Assembly: GCA_937950415.1 (NCBI GenBank)
Contig: CALFDL010000096.1
Location: forward strand, 1-8,967
Length of the DNA: 8,967 bases
Direction of reading: 5' to 3'
Source: an uncultured Collinsella sp.
Lineage (GTDB): Bacteria; Actinomycetota; Coriobacteriia; Coriobacteriales; Coriobacteriaceae
A program made the position numbers and the translations under genes. The notes beneath the pieces are model-generated. The model did not search any database. It was not told the origin of the DNA and saw nothing but the letters and a program-made list of their open reading frames with translations. Below, piece after piece: positions 1 to 5,912 of the stretch; the stretch's first letter is position 1; every line of letters begins with the position of its first letter.

Positions 1-102
1 CGTCCCCGCAAGCGCAAGGCCGTCGTCGACCAGCTCGCTCGCGAGCTCGAGGCCGAGGACGACGCCGCTGCCGCCGACTCCCCGAAGGGAGGCGATGAGT
101 AA
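1..102 (+). CDS. C-terminal end of a gene upstream of tatC, possibly tatA/tatB (partial)
   Basis: An open frame enters from the left edge and ends at a TAA at 100-102. The visible 33 residues are highly charged: a basic start (RPRKRKAVV), an acidic, alanine-rich middle (ELEAEDDAAAAD) and the end SPKGGDE. There is no hydrophobic segment in this part. The stop codon shares one base with the tatC ATG (TAATG), so the two genes are probably translationally coupled. TatA and TatB proteins have one N-terminal membrane helix followed by an amphipathic helix and a charged, poorly conserved tail, and they commonly lie directly upstream of tatC. The identification rests only on this position and the composition of the tail; the diagnostic N-terminus lies outside the window. 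Any other short protein with a charged tail would look the same. Confidence 0.5.
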   Translation, partial: RPRKRKAVVDQLARELEAEDDAAAADSPKGGDE

Positions 103-893
103 TGCCTATCGGACCTGCGCGTATGCCGCTCTTCGATCACCTGGGAGAGCTCCGTCGCCGCCTGACCATCGTGGTTGTGTCGGTGTTTGCCGCCGCCATC
201 GTGCTGTATTTCGCCACGCCTGTGGTGCTCGACATCTTGGAAGACCCCATCCGCTCCTTTGTGCCGGACGGTAAGTTCTACATCACCACCACGCTCGGCG
301 GCTTTGGCCTGCGCTTCTCGCTGGCCATCAAGATGGCCGTGGTCATGTGTACACCCATGATTATCTGGCAGATTCTGGCATTTTTCCTGCCGGCACTGCG
401 TCCCAACGAGCGCAAATGGGTCGTGCCCACGGTGCTCGCCTCGACGGTGCTGTTCTTCCTGGGCGCAATTTTCTGCTACTTCATCATCATTCCTGCGGGC
501 TTTGAGTGGCTCATCGGCGAGACCTCGGCCGTCGCTACGGCGCTGCCCGATCTGGAGAACTACGTCAACATGGAGCTGCTCTTTATGATCGGCTTTGGCG
601 TGGCGTTTGAGCTGCCGCTCATCATCTTCTACCTGTCCGTCTTCCACATCGTTTCCTACGCGGCCTTCCGCAGCGCCTGGCGTTACGTATACGTTGGCCT
701 GCTTGTGGGCTCGGCTGTGATTACGCCCGACGGCTCGCCCGTTACGCTGGGCCTCATGTATGGCGCCCTGCTCTCGCTCTACGAGATTTCGCTCGCCATC
801 GCTCGCGTGGTTATTACCGCGCGCGAGGGCAAGGAGGGCTTGTTTGTGAGCCGTCTGGACCTGTTTTCGGACGATGAGGACGACGAGGAGTAA
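102..893 (+). CDS. tatC: Twin-arginine translocase subunit TatC
   Basis: TatC is the polytopic membrane component of the Tat pathway. It recognises twin-arginine signal peptides and, with TatA/TatB, exports folded, often cofactor-containing proteins. The 263 residues match the usual family length of about 250-260. Visible hallmarks are HLGELRRRL near the N-terminus (13-21), the cytoplasmic loop motif FLPALRPNERK (95-105, containing the conserved Phe and Glu), GVAFELP with the buried Glu170 in the fourth membrane helix, and AVITPDGSP (205-213) before the last helix. About six hydrophobic segments are readable, near 22-42, 72-97, 108-132, 156-180, 193-208 and 213-236. The C-terminus is an acidic cytoplasmic tail (SDDEDDEE). 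The start at 102 is chosen because a good Shine-Dalgarno (AAGGGAGG, about 85-92) lies 9 nt upstream. A second ATG at 123 would give the more typical N-terminus MPLFDHL but has no ribosome site. The gene starts on the stop codon of the preceding frame, and hypA follows 6 nt after its stop. Confidence 0.96.
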   Translation: MPIGPARMPLFDHLGELRRRLTIVVVSVFAAAIVLYFATPVVLDILEDPIRSFVPDGKFYITTTLGGFGLRFSLAIKMAVVMCTPMIIWQILAFFLPALRPNERKWVVPTVLASTVLFFLGAIFCYFIIIPAGFEWLIGETSAVATALPDLENYVNMELLFMIGFGVAFELPLIIFYLSVFHIVSYAAFRSAWRYVYVGLLVGSAVITPDGSPVTLGLMYGALLSLYEISLAIARVVITAREGKEGLFVSRLDLFSDDEDDEE

Positions 894-899
894 ATCGGT

Positions 900-1256
900 A
901 TGCACGAGGTTGGCATTGTCAACGGCATACTCGATACAGTGATTCGCGCGGCGCGTGGGGCGGGGGCCTCGCGCGCCGTTTTGGTAACGCTGCGTATCGG
1001 GGATATGACCGAAGTTGTGCGCGAGGCGCTCGACTTTGCGTGGGAGACATTTCGCGACGAGGACCCGCTCACGCGAGGCTGCGAGCTTGCCGTGGAGGAA
1101 GTCCATCCACAAAGCGAGTGTCTGGACTGCGGGGAGGTCTTTGAGCACGATCGCTTCCATTGCCGCTGTCCCCAGTGTGGTGGTGCCAACGTGCGCCTAC
1201 TGCACGGCCGCGAGCTCGATATCGCGAGTATCGAAATCGAAACCCCCGACGATTAG
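900..1256 (+). CDS. hypA: Hydrogenase maturation nickel metallochaperone HypA
   Basis: HypA delivers Ni(II), together with the GTPase HypB, to the large subunit of [NiFe] hydrogenases in the cytoplasm; in some bacteria it also serves urease. The 118-residue length is normal for the family. The protein begins MHEVGIV, carrying the N-terminal Met-His-Glu nickel site (His2). It has a zinc-binding loop with two CxxC pairs, C74/C77 and C90/C93; an additional Cys88 precedes the second pair. The ATG at 900 is preceded by GAGGAG at the end of tatC with about 9 nt spacing, so the ribosome site lies inside the upstream gene and coupling to tatC is likely. hypB follows after a 55-nt gap. No hydrogenase structural gene or hypC-F is within view, so the client enzyme is unknown. 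Confidence 0.94.
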   Translation: MHEVGIVNGILDTVIRAARGAGASRAVLVTLRIGDMTEVVREALDFAWETFRDEDPLTRGCELAVEEVHPQSECLDCGEVFEHDRFHCRCPQCGGANVRLLHGRELDIASIEIETPDD

Positions 1257-1280
1257 CCCGCTAGCCATCTGGTGATGGGG

Positions 1281-1286
1281 TATAAA
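1281..1286 (+). promoter_or_regulatory. Possible -10 element upstream of hypB (weak)
   Basis: The 55-nt hypA-hypB gap contains GGGGTATAAAGG, in which TATAAA matches five of six bases of the -10 consensus. No convincing -35 hexamer is seen about 17 nt upstream, where the sequence is GC-rich and overlaps the end of hypA. It could be an internal promoter that lets hypB and topA be transcribed apart from tatC-hypA, or it may be chance. Confidence 0.25.
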
Positions 1287-1297
1287 GGGGCCAAAGT

Positions 1298-1303
1298 AAG
1301 GAG
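1298..1303 (+). promoter_or_regulatory. Ribosome binding site that fixes the hypB start
   Basis: AAGGAG is followed 8 nt later by ATG at 1312. An in-frame GTG at 1303 overlaps the last base of this site, so it cannot use it; the ATG at 1312 is therefore the supported start. Confidence 0.85.
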
Positions 1304-1311
1304 TGCCAAGT

Positions 1312-1995
1312 ATGGCTGAGAAAACGATTGATATCGCGTCGCCGATCCTGTCGCGCAACGAGCGCCTGGCAGATCAGCTGCGACAGCGATTTAAAGAGAC
1401 AAACGCCTATGTGATCAATGTGCTGTCGAGCCCCGGTTCGGGCAAGACCACCACGATCCTGGGCACCAACGAGCGCCTGCGCGACAAGGCTGGCCTGCGC
1501 TGTGCCGTCATCGAGGGCGATATTGCCTCGGATGTCGACGCCATCACCATGAAGGAAGCCGGCATGCCCGCCATCCAGATCAACACGGGTGGCCTGTGCC
1601 ACCTCGAGGGCAACATGATCATGGAGGCCGTTGACGCGTTCGACCAGGCCGTCGGTCTGGAGAACATCGACGTCATCTTTATCGAAAACGTGGGCAACTT
1701 GGTCTGCCCGGTCGACTTTGACCTGGGTGAGAACCTGTCCATCATGATTCTCTCGGTGCCCGAGGGCGATGACAAGCCCATCAAGTACCCGGGCATCTTC
1801 CAACACGCCGGCGCGCAGCTGCTCAATAAGGTCGACGTGGCCCCGGCTTTCGATTTTGACATGGATAGGTATACTAGGACACTCGATGACCTCAATCCGC
1901 AGGCGCCGCGGTTTGCCGTGAGCGCGCGCAAGGGCGAGGGCATGGATGCCTGGTGCGATTGGCTCATCGGGCAGATCGAGCAAGCAAGGGCGTAA
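1312..1995 (+). CDS. hypB: Hydrogenase maturation GTPase HypB
   Basis: HypB is a SIMIBI-class GTPase that works with HypA to load nickel into [NiFe] hydrogenase precursors. The 227-residue protein has a P-loop SSPGSGKTTT (39-48), the following acidic switch region EGDIASDVDA (68-77), the G-domain metal site GLCHLEGN with Cys96 and His97, a further conserved-looking cysteine in ENVGNLVCP (Cys132), and NKVD (172-175) as the guanine-specificity motif. It is a short HypB: there is no N-terminal CxxCGC high-affinity nickel motif and no histidine-rich stretch, both of which occur in some family members such as E. coli and Bradyrhizobium. Nickel storage by this protein is therefore unlikely, and metal binding probably relies on the G-domain site. 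An upstream GTG at 1303 is rejected because it overlaps the ribosome site. topA begins 54 nt downstream, probably in the same transcript. Confidence 0.95.
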   Translation: MAEKTIDIASPILSRNERLADQLRQRFKETNAYVINVLSSPGSGKTTTILGTNERLRDKAGLRCAVIEGDIASDVDAITMKEAGMPAIQINTGGLCHLEGNMIMEAVDAFDQAVGLENIDVIFIENVGNLVCPVDFDLGENLSIMILSVPEGDDKPIKYPGIFQHAGAQLLNKVDVAPAFDFDMDRYTRTLDDLNPQAPRFAVSARKGEGMDAWCDWLIGQIEQARA

Positions 1996-2037
1996 ATCGG
2001 CCGCCATACGGGCGGGCGTAGCCGCAGAGACACGAGA

Positions 2038-2043
2038 TAGGAG
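2038..2043 (+). promoter_or_regulatory. Ribosome binding site supporting a TTG start of topA
   Basis: TAGGAG lies 6 nt upstream of TTG at 2050. The frame opened by this TTG gives at once the Toprim beginning KLIIAEKNDAA, where family alignments normally start, and no ATG or GTG is available nearby in frame. TTG is a weak initiator, which may keep expression modest. Confidence 0.75.
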
Positions 2044-2049
2044 CCTCTT

Positions 2050-4662
2050 TTGAAGCTCATCATCGCCGAGAAAAACGACGCCGCGCGTCAGATCGCCGAG
2101 CGTCTGTCCACGGGTAAACTCAAAAAGGACAAGGTGTACAACACCGCCATCTACCGTTTTGAGTGGAAGGGCGAGGAGTGCGTGACCATCGGCCTTGCCG
2201 GTCACATCCTAGCGCCCGATTTTTGCGACAGCGTGCTGTTCGATAAAAAGCTGGGCTGGTATTCGGTCACCGAGGACGGCGAGATGCTGCCGGCCGACAT
2301 ACCCGATGGCCTGGCGCGTCCGCCCTACGACACCAAGCGCAAGCCGTTTCTTGCCGATGGCATCTCAATCAAGGGCTGGAAACTCGAGAGCCTGCCTTAC
2401 CTCACCTGGGCGCCCGTCATTAAGCTACCGGCCGAGAAGGAACTCATTCGTTCGCTCAAGAACCTCGCTAAAAAGTCTGACAGCGTCATTATCGCCACGG
2501 ACTTCGATCGCGAGGGCGAGCTAATCGGTTCGGACGCCCTCAACAAGGTGCGCGAGGTGGCGCCGGACTTGCCGGTTGCCCGCGCCCAGTACTCTTCGTT
2601 TACCAAGGCCGAGATCACGCAGGCCTTCGATAATCTCGTCTCGCTCGACCAGAATCTGGCCGACGCCGGCGAGAGCCGCCAGCACATCGACCTCATTTGG
2701 GGTGCGGTGCTCACGCGCTACCTGACGCTCGCCAAGTTTGGCGGCTTTGGTAACGTGCGCTCTGCCGGCCGTGTGCAGACGCCGACGCTTGCCCTGGTGG
2801 TCGAGCGCGAGCGCGAGCGCATGGCGTTTGTGCCCGAGGACTATTGGCAGATCCGCGGCATGGGCGCCGCGCAGGGTGCTGCCGAGGACGACCGCTTTAA
2901 GATTGCGCACAAGACGGCACGCTTTACCGACAAGGATGCTGCCGAGACAGCGTACGGCCACGTTGACGGCGCTACGACGGCGACCGTTGCCGCGGTGACC
3001 AAGCGCCAGCGTAAGCAGCAGCCGCCCACGCCGTTTGCGACCACCTCGCTGCAGGCTGCCGCCGCGGCCGAGGGCATCTCGCCTGCGCGCACCATGCGCA
3101 TCGCCGAGTCCCTCTACATGGCGGGCCTCATCAGCTACCCGCGTGTCGACAACACTGTGTACCCCGCGACGCTCGATCTGGGCGCCGTGGTGAGCGACCT
3201 TGCAAAGATTAATCCGGCGCTGGCGCCCGTATGCAAAAAGGTGCTCGCCGGCCCCATGAAGCCCACGCGCGGCAAGGTCGAGACCACCGACCACCCGCCT
3301 ATCTACCCTACGGGCGAAGGTGATCCGTCCACGCTCGATGGCGGCCAGCGCAAGCTCTACGACCTCATCGCCCGCCGCTTCCTGGCGACGCTTATGGGTC
3401 CCGCGACCATCGAAAACACTAAGCTCGAGCTCGACGTGAACGGTGAGCCGTTCGTGGCTTCGGGCGATGTGCTCGTGACCCCGGGTTTCCGCGAGGCGTA
3501 CCCGTACGGTCTCAAGCGCGACGAGCAGATGCCGCCGCTGGAGCAGGGCGATACGGTCGACGTGTTCGACATTAAGCTCGAGGCCAAGCAGACCGAGCCG
3601 CCCGCGCGCTACAGCCAGGGCAAGCTCGTGCAGGAGATGGAAAAGCGCGGCCTGGGTACCAAGTCCACGCGCGCGAGCATCATCGAGCGCCTGTACGCCG
3701 TGCGCTATCTCAAAAACGATCCCGTGGAGCCGAGCCAGCTGGGTATCGCCATCATCGATGCGCTGTCGCGGTTTGCCCCGCGCATCACGAGCCCCGATAT
3801 GACCAGCGAGCTCGATGGCGACATGACCCGTGTGGAGCGCGGCGAGGATACCGAAGAGCATGTCGTGACGCACTCGCGCGCGCTGCTGGCCGGCGTGCTC
3901 GACGAGCTGCTCAAGCATACGCAGGAGCTGGGCGACGCCATCAGCGACGCCGTCACGGCCGATGCGCGCGTGGGCGCCTGCCCCAAGTGCGGCAAGGACC
4001 TGGTTATGAAGACGAGCGCCAAGACCCGTGGCAGCTTCATTGGCTGCATGGGCTGGCCCGACTGCGACGTGACCTATCCGGTGCCGAGCGGCGTCAAGGT
4101 GAGCCCGCTCGAGGGCGAGGCCGCCGTGTGTCCCGAGTGCGGTGCGCCGCGCATTAAGTGTCAGCCGTTCCGCCAGAAGGCCTTTGAGATTTGCGTGAAC
4201 CCCACATGCCCCACCAACTACGAGCCCGACCTTAAGGTGGGCGAGTGCAAGGTGTGCGCCGAGGCCGGACGCCATGGTGATCTGATTGCACACAAGAGCG
4301 AGAAGAGCGGCAAGCGCTTTATCCGCTGCACCAACTACGATGACTGCGGCGTGAGCTATCCGCTGCCGGCGCGCGGCAAGCTCGAGGCGACGGGCGAGAC
4401 CTGCCCCGAGTGCGGCGCCCCCATCGTGGTGGTCAACACGGCGCGCGGTCCGTGGCGTATTTGCGTCAACATGGACTGCCCGACCAAGGAGAAGAAGCCC
4501 GCCCGCAGCCGCAAGACCACGACCAAGGCGAGCGCGGCAAAGAAGACCACGGCGGCAAAGAAGACCACGGCGGCAAAGAAGACCACGGCTAAGAAAGCCA
4601 CTGCCGCCAAGAAGACGACCGCGAAGAAGTCGACCACCAAAAAGACCGCTGCCGACAAGTAG
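2050..4662 (+). CDS. topA: Type IA DNA topoisomerase I, archaeal-like core with four zinc ribbons and a Lys-rich tail
   Basis: This enzyme relaxes negative supercoils by cutting one DNA strand through a tyrosine intermediate. The 870 residues show, in order: a Toprim domain with IIAEKNDAA (Glu7) and the acidic triad DFDREGE (151-157); SAGRVQTPTL (238-247); the active-site segment GLISYPRVDNTVYP with Tyr363; DHPPIYPTGE (414-423); and LGTKSTRASIIERLY (535-549). Four four-cysteine zinc ribbons follow: C644/C647/C666/C672, C694/C697/C715/C720, C733/C736/C760/C766 and C785/C788/C805/C810. The last ~55 residues are almost only Lys, Thr and Ala, in KKTTAA repeats. Typical bacterial TopA reads YMRTDS at the active site. 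The YPRxDNTVYP form, the HPPIYPTGE motif and ribbons of the FIGCxGxPxC...P type are what I know from archaeal topoisomerase I, whereas the basic tail resembles mycobacterial and streptomycete TopA, where it aids DNA binding and processivity. Translation starts at TTG. Whether this is the only topoisomerase I of the cell cannot be seen here. Confidence 0.93.
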   Translation: MKLIIAEKNDAARQIAERLSTGKLKKDKVYNTAIYRFEWKGEECVTIGLAGHILAPDFCDSVLFDKKLGWYSVTEDGEMLPADIPDGLARPPYDTKRKPFLADGISIKGWKLESLPYLTWAPVIKLPAEKELIRSLKNLAKKSDSVIIATDFDREGELIGSDALNKVREVAPDLPVARAQYSSFTKAEITQAFDNLVSLDQNLADAGESRQHIDLIWGAVLTRYLTLAKFGGFGNVRSAGRVQTPTLALVVERERERMAFVPEDYWQIRGMGAAQGAAEDDRFKIAHKTARFTDKDAAETAYGHVDGATTATVAAVTKRQRKQQPPTPFATTSLQAAAAAEGISPARTMRIAESLYMAGLISYPRVDNTVYPATLDLGAVVSDLAKINPALAPVCKKVLAGPMKPTRGKVETTDHPPIYPTGEGDPSTLDGGQRKLYDLIARRFLATLMGPATIENTKLELDVNGEPFVASGDVLVTPGFREAYPYGLKRDEQMPPLEQGDTVDVFDIKLEAKQTEPPARYSQGKLVQEMEKRGLGTKSTRASIIERLYAVRYLKNDPVEPSQLGIAIIDALSRFAPRITSPDMTSELDGDMTRVERGEDTEEHVVTHSRALLAGVLDELLKHTQELGDAISDAVTADARVGACPKCGKDLVMKTSAKTRGSFIGCMGWPDCDVTYPVPSGVKVSPLEGEAAVCPECGAPRIKCQPFRQKAFEICVNPTCPTNYEPDLKVGECKVCAEAGRHGDLIAHKSEKSGKRFIRCTNYDDCGVSYPLPARGKLEATGETCPECGAPIVVVNTARGPWRICVNMDCPTKEKKPARSRKTTTKASAAKKTTAAKKTTAAKKTTAKKATAAKKTTAKKSTTKKTAADK
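4537..4590 (+). repeat. Three tandem 18-bp units in the topA tail
   Basis: The unit GCAAAGAAGACCACGGCG occurs three times head to tail, the third copy differing only in its last base. Each unit adds six residues (Lys-Lys-Thr-Thr-Ala-Ala type) to the basic tail. Further degenerate Lys/Thr/Ala codons continue to the stop. The near identity at the DNA level, rather than only at the protein level, points to recent slippage or unequal recombination, so copy number may vary between strains. Confidence 0.85.
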
Positions 4663-4690
4663 CCGCACGGTCGAAACATCGCCTAAAACA

Positions 4691-4728
4691 AAAACGAGCG
4701 AGGGTCCCATGATCCTCGCTCGTTTTTT
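4691..4728. terminator. Bidirectional intrinsic terminator between topA and the convergent gene
   Basis: The arms 4691-4703 (AAAACGAGCGAGG) and 4714-4726 (CCTCGCTCGTTTT) pair perfectly over 13 bp around a 10-nt loop. On the + strand the hairpin runs into six T residues (4723-4728), ending the tatC-hypAB-topA transcript 29 nt after the topA stop. Read on the - strand, the same hairpin is followed by TTTTTGTTTT, so it also serves the convergent zinc-ribbon gene. Confidence 0.92.
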
Positions 4729-4731
4729 GCG

Positions 4732-4788
4732 TAGTCATTGGGGACGTTCTTTAATGACTAGCTGTTTAAGAACGTCGCATGCGACTAG
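4732..4788. repeat. Palindromic repeat element, copy 1 (GACGTTC core)
   Basis: Three overlapping symmetries are packed into 57 bp. TAGTCATT (4732-4739) is the exact inverse of AATGACTA (4753-4760). GACGTTCTT (4743-4751) is the exact inverse of AAGAACGTC (4768-4776), extended by AA/TT after one mismatch. GTCGCATGCGAC (4774-4785) is a perfect 12-bp palindrome. GACTAG occurs at 4756-4761 and again at 4783-4788, the second copy overlapping the stop codon of the minus-strand gene. The core GGGACGTTC and the overall layout recur at 5828-5884. With no T-tract at its end it is not a terminator. It resembles a dispersed intergenic palindromic (REP- or MITE-like) element; whether the family is spread through the genome needs the rest of the sequence. 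Confidence 0.7.
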
Positions 4789-5768
4789 TTCACCTCGACA
4801 GGCTTGGCGCCGGGATAGCGGTCCTCAAAGTCCTGACGGTACTTGTTGTCATTGGTGCCCGCCACGTTGTCGCGCGACAGCGGCGCCACGATTTCGTCCT
4901 TATGGTCCGCGGGCTTTGCGTACTTTAGGCTGATCTCCCAGGCATCGCAGATCGCGTCGATGCGGTGGTCCAGGTCGTCATACAGGGCGACGATGTCTTT
5001 CCAGGAGCTGTAGTTCTTAGAGCTCATGGGGACGTCCAGGTCCTCGACGATGTCGTAATACTGCTCGATGGTGTCCTCCGTGCGCTCGGCGACGTCGGCG
5101 AGATTTTGACGGGTGGTTCGATCCTCTTCCAGATAGTTGCCGTTGAAGTTCTGCGCGCAGCCACGGACCTGGCTGTCGAGATCTTCGAGCAGGTCGTAGT
5201 ATTCGCTCAGGCGACGGTAGAGGTTCTGCTCGGAGAGCGTTGCTTCGCCGCCATCCTCGTCGTCATCGTCATCATCGTCGTACAGGCTGTTGGGATCGCC
5301 GAGAGGCTTTAGGTCATCGTCGTCGACGTCATGGTGCAGCTTAGCTACCGCGGCAGTCGTCTGCGTGGCGGCGTTGTCGAAAGGCTTGATCACAAAGAAA
5401 ACGACCAGGGCGATGATGATCGCCACCAGCACAACAATAACGGCGATAAGCGGCCCGGTGCCGCTCTTTTTGGGAGCGGGGGTCTGTGGCGAAGCGGGCG
5501 CGTATGCGGGAGCCGGCTGCTGTTGGGGCGAGCCGCTCGCGACGGGTATGCGCTGCGTGGTCTCGACGGCCTCGGTCCCTGCGGCGGGGTCGGGGCTATA
5601 GGCGAGGGGGTCGTCCGCCTTGGCTTGCGGCGTATCAAGGGGGCCGGTCTGCTCAAAAGCGGGCTGGCTATCGCTCGCGGTTGTTTGCTCAACGGGTGCA
5701 CCGCACGAGGTGCAGAACTTGGCATTATCTGCAAGAAGCTTGCCGCACGAGGCGCAATACCGAGACAT
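4785..5768 (-). CDS. Zinc-ribbon, single-pass membrane protein with acidic helical C-terminal domain (function unknown)
   Basis: I do not recognise a specific family beyond the N-terminal ribbon. The 327 residues show: a zinc ribbon with C5/C8 and C19/C22 (MSRYCASCGK and FCTSCGAP); a low-complexity Pro/Gln/Ala/Ser linker (about 27-100); a Lys-Lys followed by one strongly hydrophobic helix (about 106-128); an acidic stretch ending in seven Asp plus Glu-Asp (164-172); and an acidic, Tyr-rich, probably helical domain (177-285) holding two cysteines (C204, C274) that could form a disulfide if exported. The topology is probably ribbon inside, C-domain outside. Similar architecture (cytoplasmic zinc ribbon, one helix, external domain) is common among uncharacterised proteins of Gram-positive bacteria and could suit an envelope stress sensor or scaffold, but that is a guess. 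The start at 5768 follows AAAGGAG; an upstream GTG at 5786 gives MAKGVAM but lies before the ribosome site. The gene converges on topA and diverges from tmk, so it is probably transcribed alone. Confidence 0.85.
   Translation of the reverse strand: MSRYCASCGKLLADNAKFCTSCGAPVEQTTASDSQPAFEQTGPLDTPQAKADDPLAYSPDPAAGTEAVETTQRIPVASGSPQQQPAPAYAPASPQTPAPKKSGTGPLIAVIVVLVAIIIALVVFFVIKPFDNAATQTTAAVAKLHHDVDDDDLKPLGDPNSLYDDDDDDDEDGGEATLSEQNLYRRLSEYYDLLEDLDSQVRGCAQNFNGNYLEEDRTTRQNLADVAERTEDTIEQYYDIVEDLDVPMSSKNYSSWKDIVALYDDLDHRIDAICDAWEISLKYAKPADHKDEIVAPLSRDNVAGTNDNKYRQDFEDRYPGAKPVEVN
5254..5280. repeat. Trinucleotide tract encoding the aspartate run
   Basis: A tract of TCG/TCA triplets (27 bp, + strand) encodes the Asp-rich run at residues 164-172 of the minus-strand membrane protein, as GAC/GAT codons. 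The mix of GAC and GAT lowers slippage compared with a pure repeat, but length differences between strains would not be surprising. Confidence 0.7.
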
Positions 5769-5773
5769 TGCCA

Positions 5774-5780
5774 CTCCTTT
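5774..5780 (-). promoter_or_regulatory. Ribosome binding site of the minus-strand zinc-ribbon gene
   Basis: On the - strand AAAGGAG lies 5 nt upstream of ATG at 5768. It decides between this start and an in-frame GTG at 5786, which sits upstream of the site and has no ribosome site of its own. Confidence 0.85.
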
Positions 5781-5805
5781 CGCCACATTTCAATGCAATA
5801 CGACG

Positions 5806-5811
5806 ATTATA
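5806..5811 (-). promoter_or_regulatory. Probable -10 element of the minus-strand zinc-ribbon gene
   Basis: The - strand reads GGGTATAATCG, a perfect TATAAT, about 38 nt before the ATG at 5768. The -35 region at the usual 17-nt distance falls in the outer arm of the palindromic repeat (about 5829-5834) and does not resemble TTGACA, so the promoter may be weak, extended or activator-dependent. Confidence 0.5.
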
Positions 5812-5827
5812 CCCAGTACCCCAAAAA

Positions 5828-5884
5828 GCCGGCAGTTGAGGACGTTCCTTTTCGGCCGGCAGTTTAGGAACGTCCCTAACTGCC
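5828..5884. repeat. Palindromic repeat element, copy 2 (GGACGTTCCT core)
   Basis: Outer arms GGCAGTT (5831-5837) and AACTGCC (5878-5884) pair exactly. After a short interruption, GGACGTTCCT (5840-5849) pairs exactly with AGGAACGTCC (5866-5875). In the loop, GCCGGCAGTT followed by AGGA (5855-5869) is a direct copy of the left arm (5828-5842), with one differing base in the middle. Copy 1 at 4732-4788 has the same plan: an outer arm, a GACGTTC core, an inner copy of the outer arm, the inverted core and an outer arm. Further partial pieces follow: GTAGCCATTGG (5891-5901) against GTAGTCATTGG (4731-4741), and GGGACGTGCC (5915-5924). The element lies between two divergent promoters. A fold-back element of a dispersed family is the likeliest reading; a transcription-factor operator or a transcribed hairpin are alternatives. 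Confidence 0.75.
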
Positions 5885-5912
5885 GCCTGAGTAGCCATTG
5901 GCTAGGTGGGAT

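Noticed and set aside
1303..1311. GTG at 1303 as the hypB start.
   Set aside because: It overlaps the AAGGAG ribosome site, which is ideally spaced for the ATG at 1312.
1996..2049. GC-rich partial inverted repeat (GCCGCC...GGCGGG) between hypB and topA as a terminator.
   Set aside because: The stem is short and imperfect and no T-tract follows; hypB and topA are more likely co-transcribed.
1261..2205. Long minus-strand open frame opposite hypB and the start of topA (314 codons).
   Set aside because: Antisense shadow of high-GC coding sequence; the plus strand encodes an unmistakable HypB.
2521..4710. Very long open frame on the minus strand opposite topA (729 codons).
   Set aside because: It is a mirror of the GC-biased topA codons. 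The translation is a monotonous Ala/Arg/Gly/Leu/His mix with no domain, and topA on the other strand has clear motifs throughout.
5331..5867. Plus-strand open frames opposite the zinc-ribbon gene (up to 178 codons).
   Set aside because: No ribosome site or domain; they mirror the minus-strand gene, whose zinc ribbon and membrane helix are clear.
4732..5884. The interval between the two palindromes as an integrated mobile element with the zinc-ribbon gene as cargo.
   Set aside because: There is no transposase, no clear target-site duplication, and the two palindromes differ in arm sequence, so they are not simple terminal repeats of one element.
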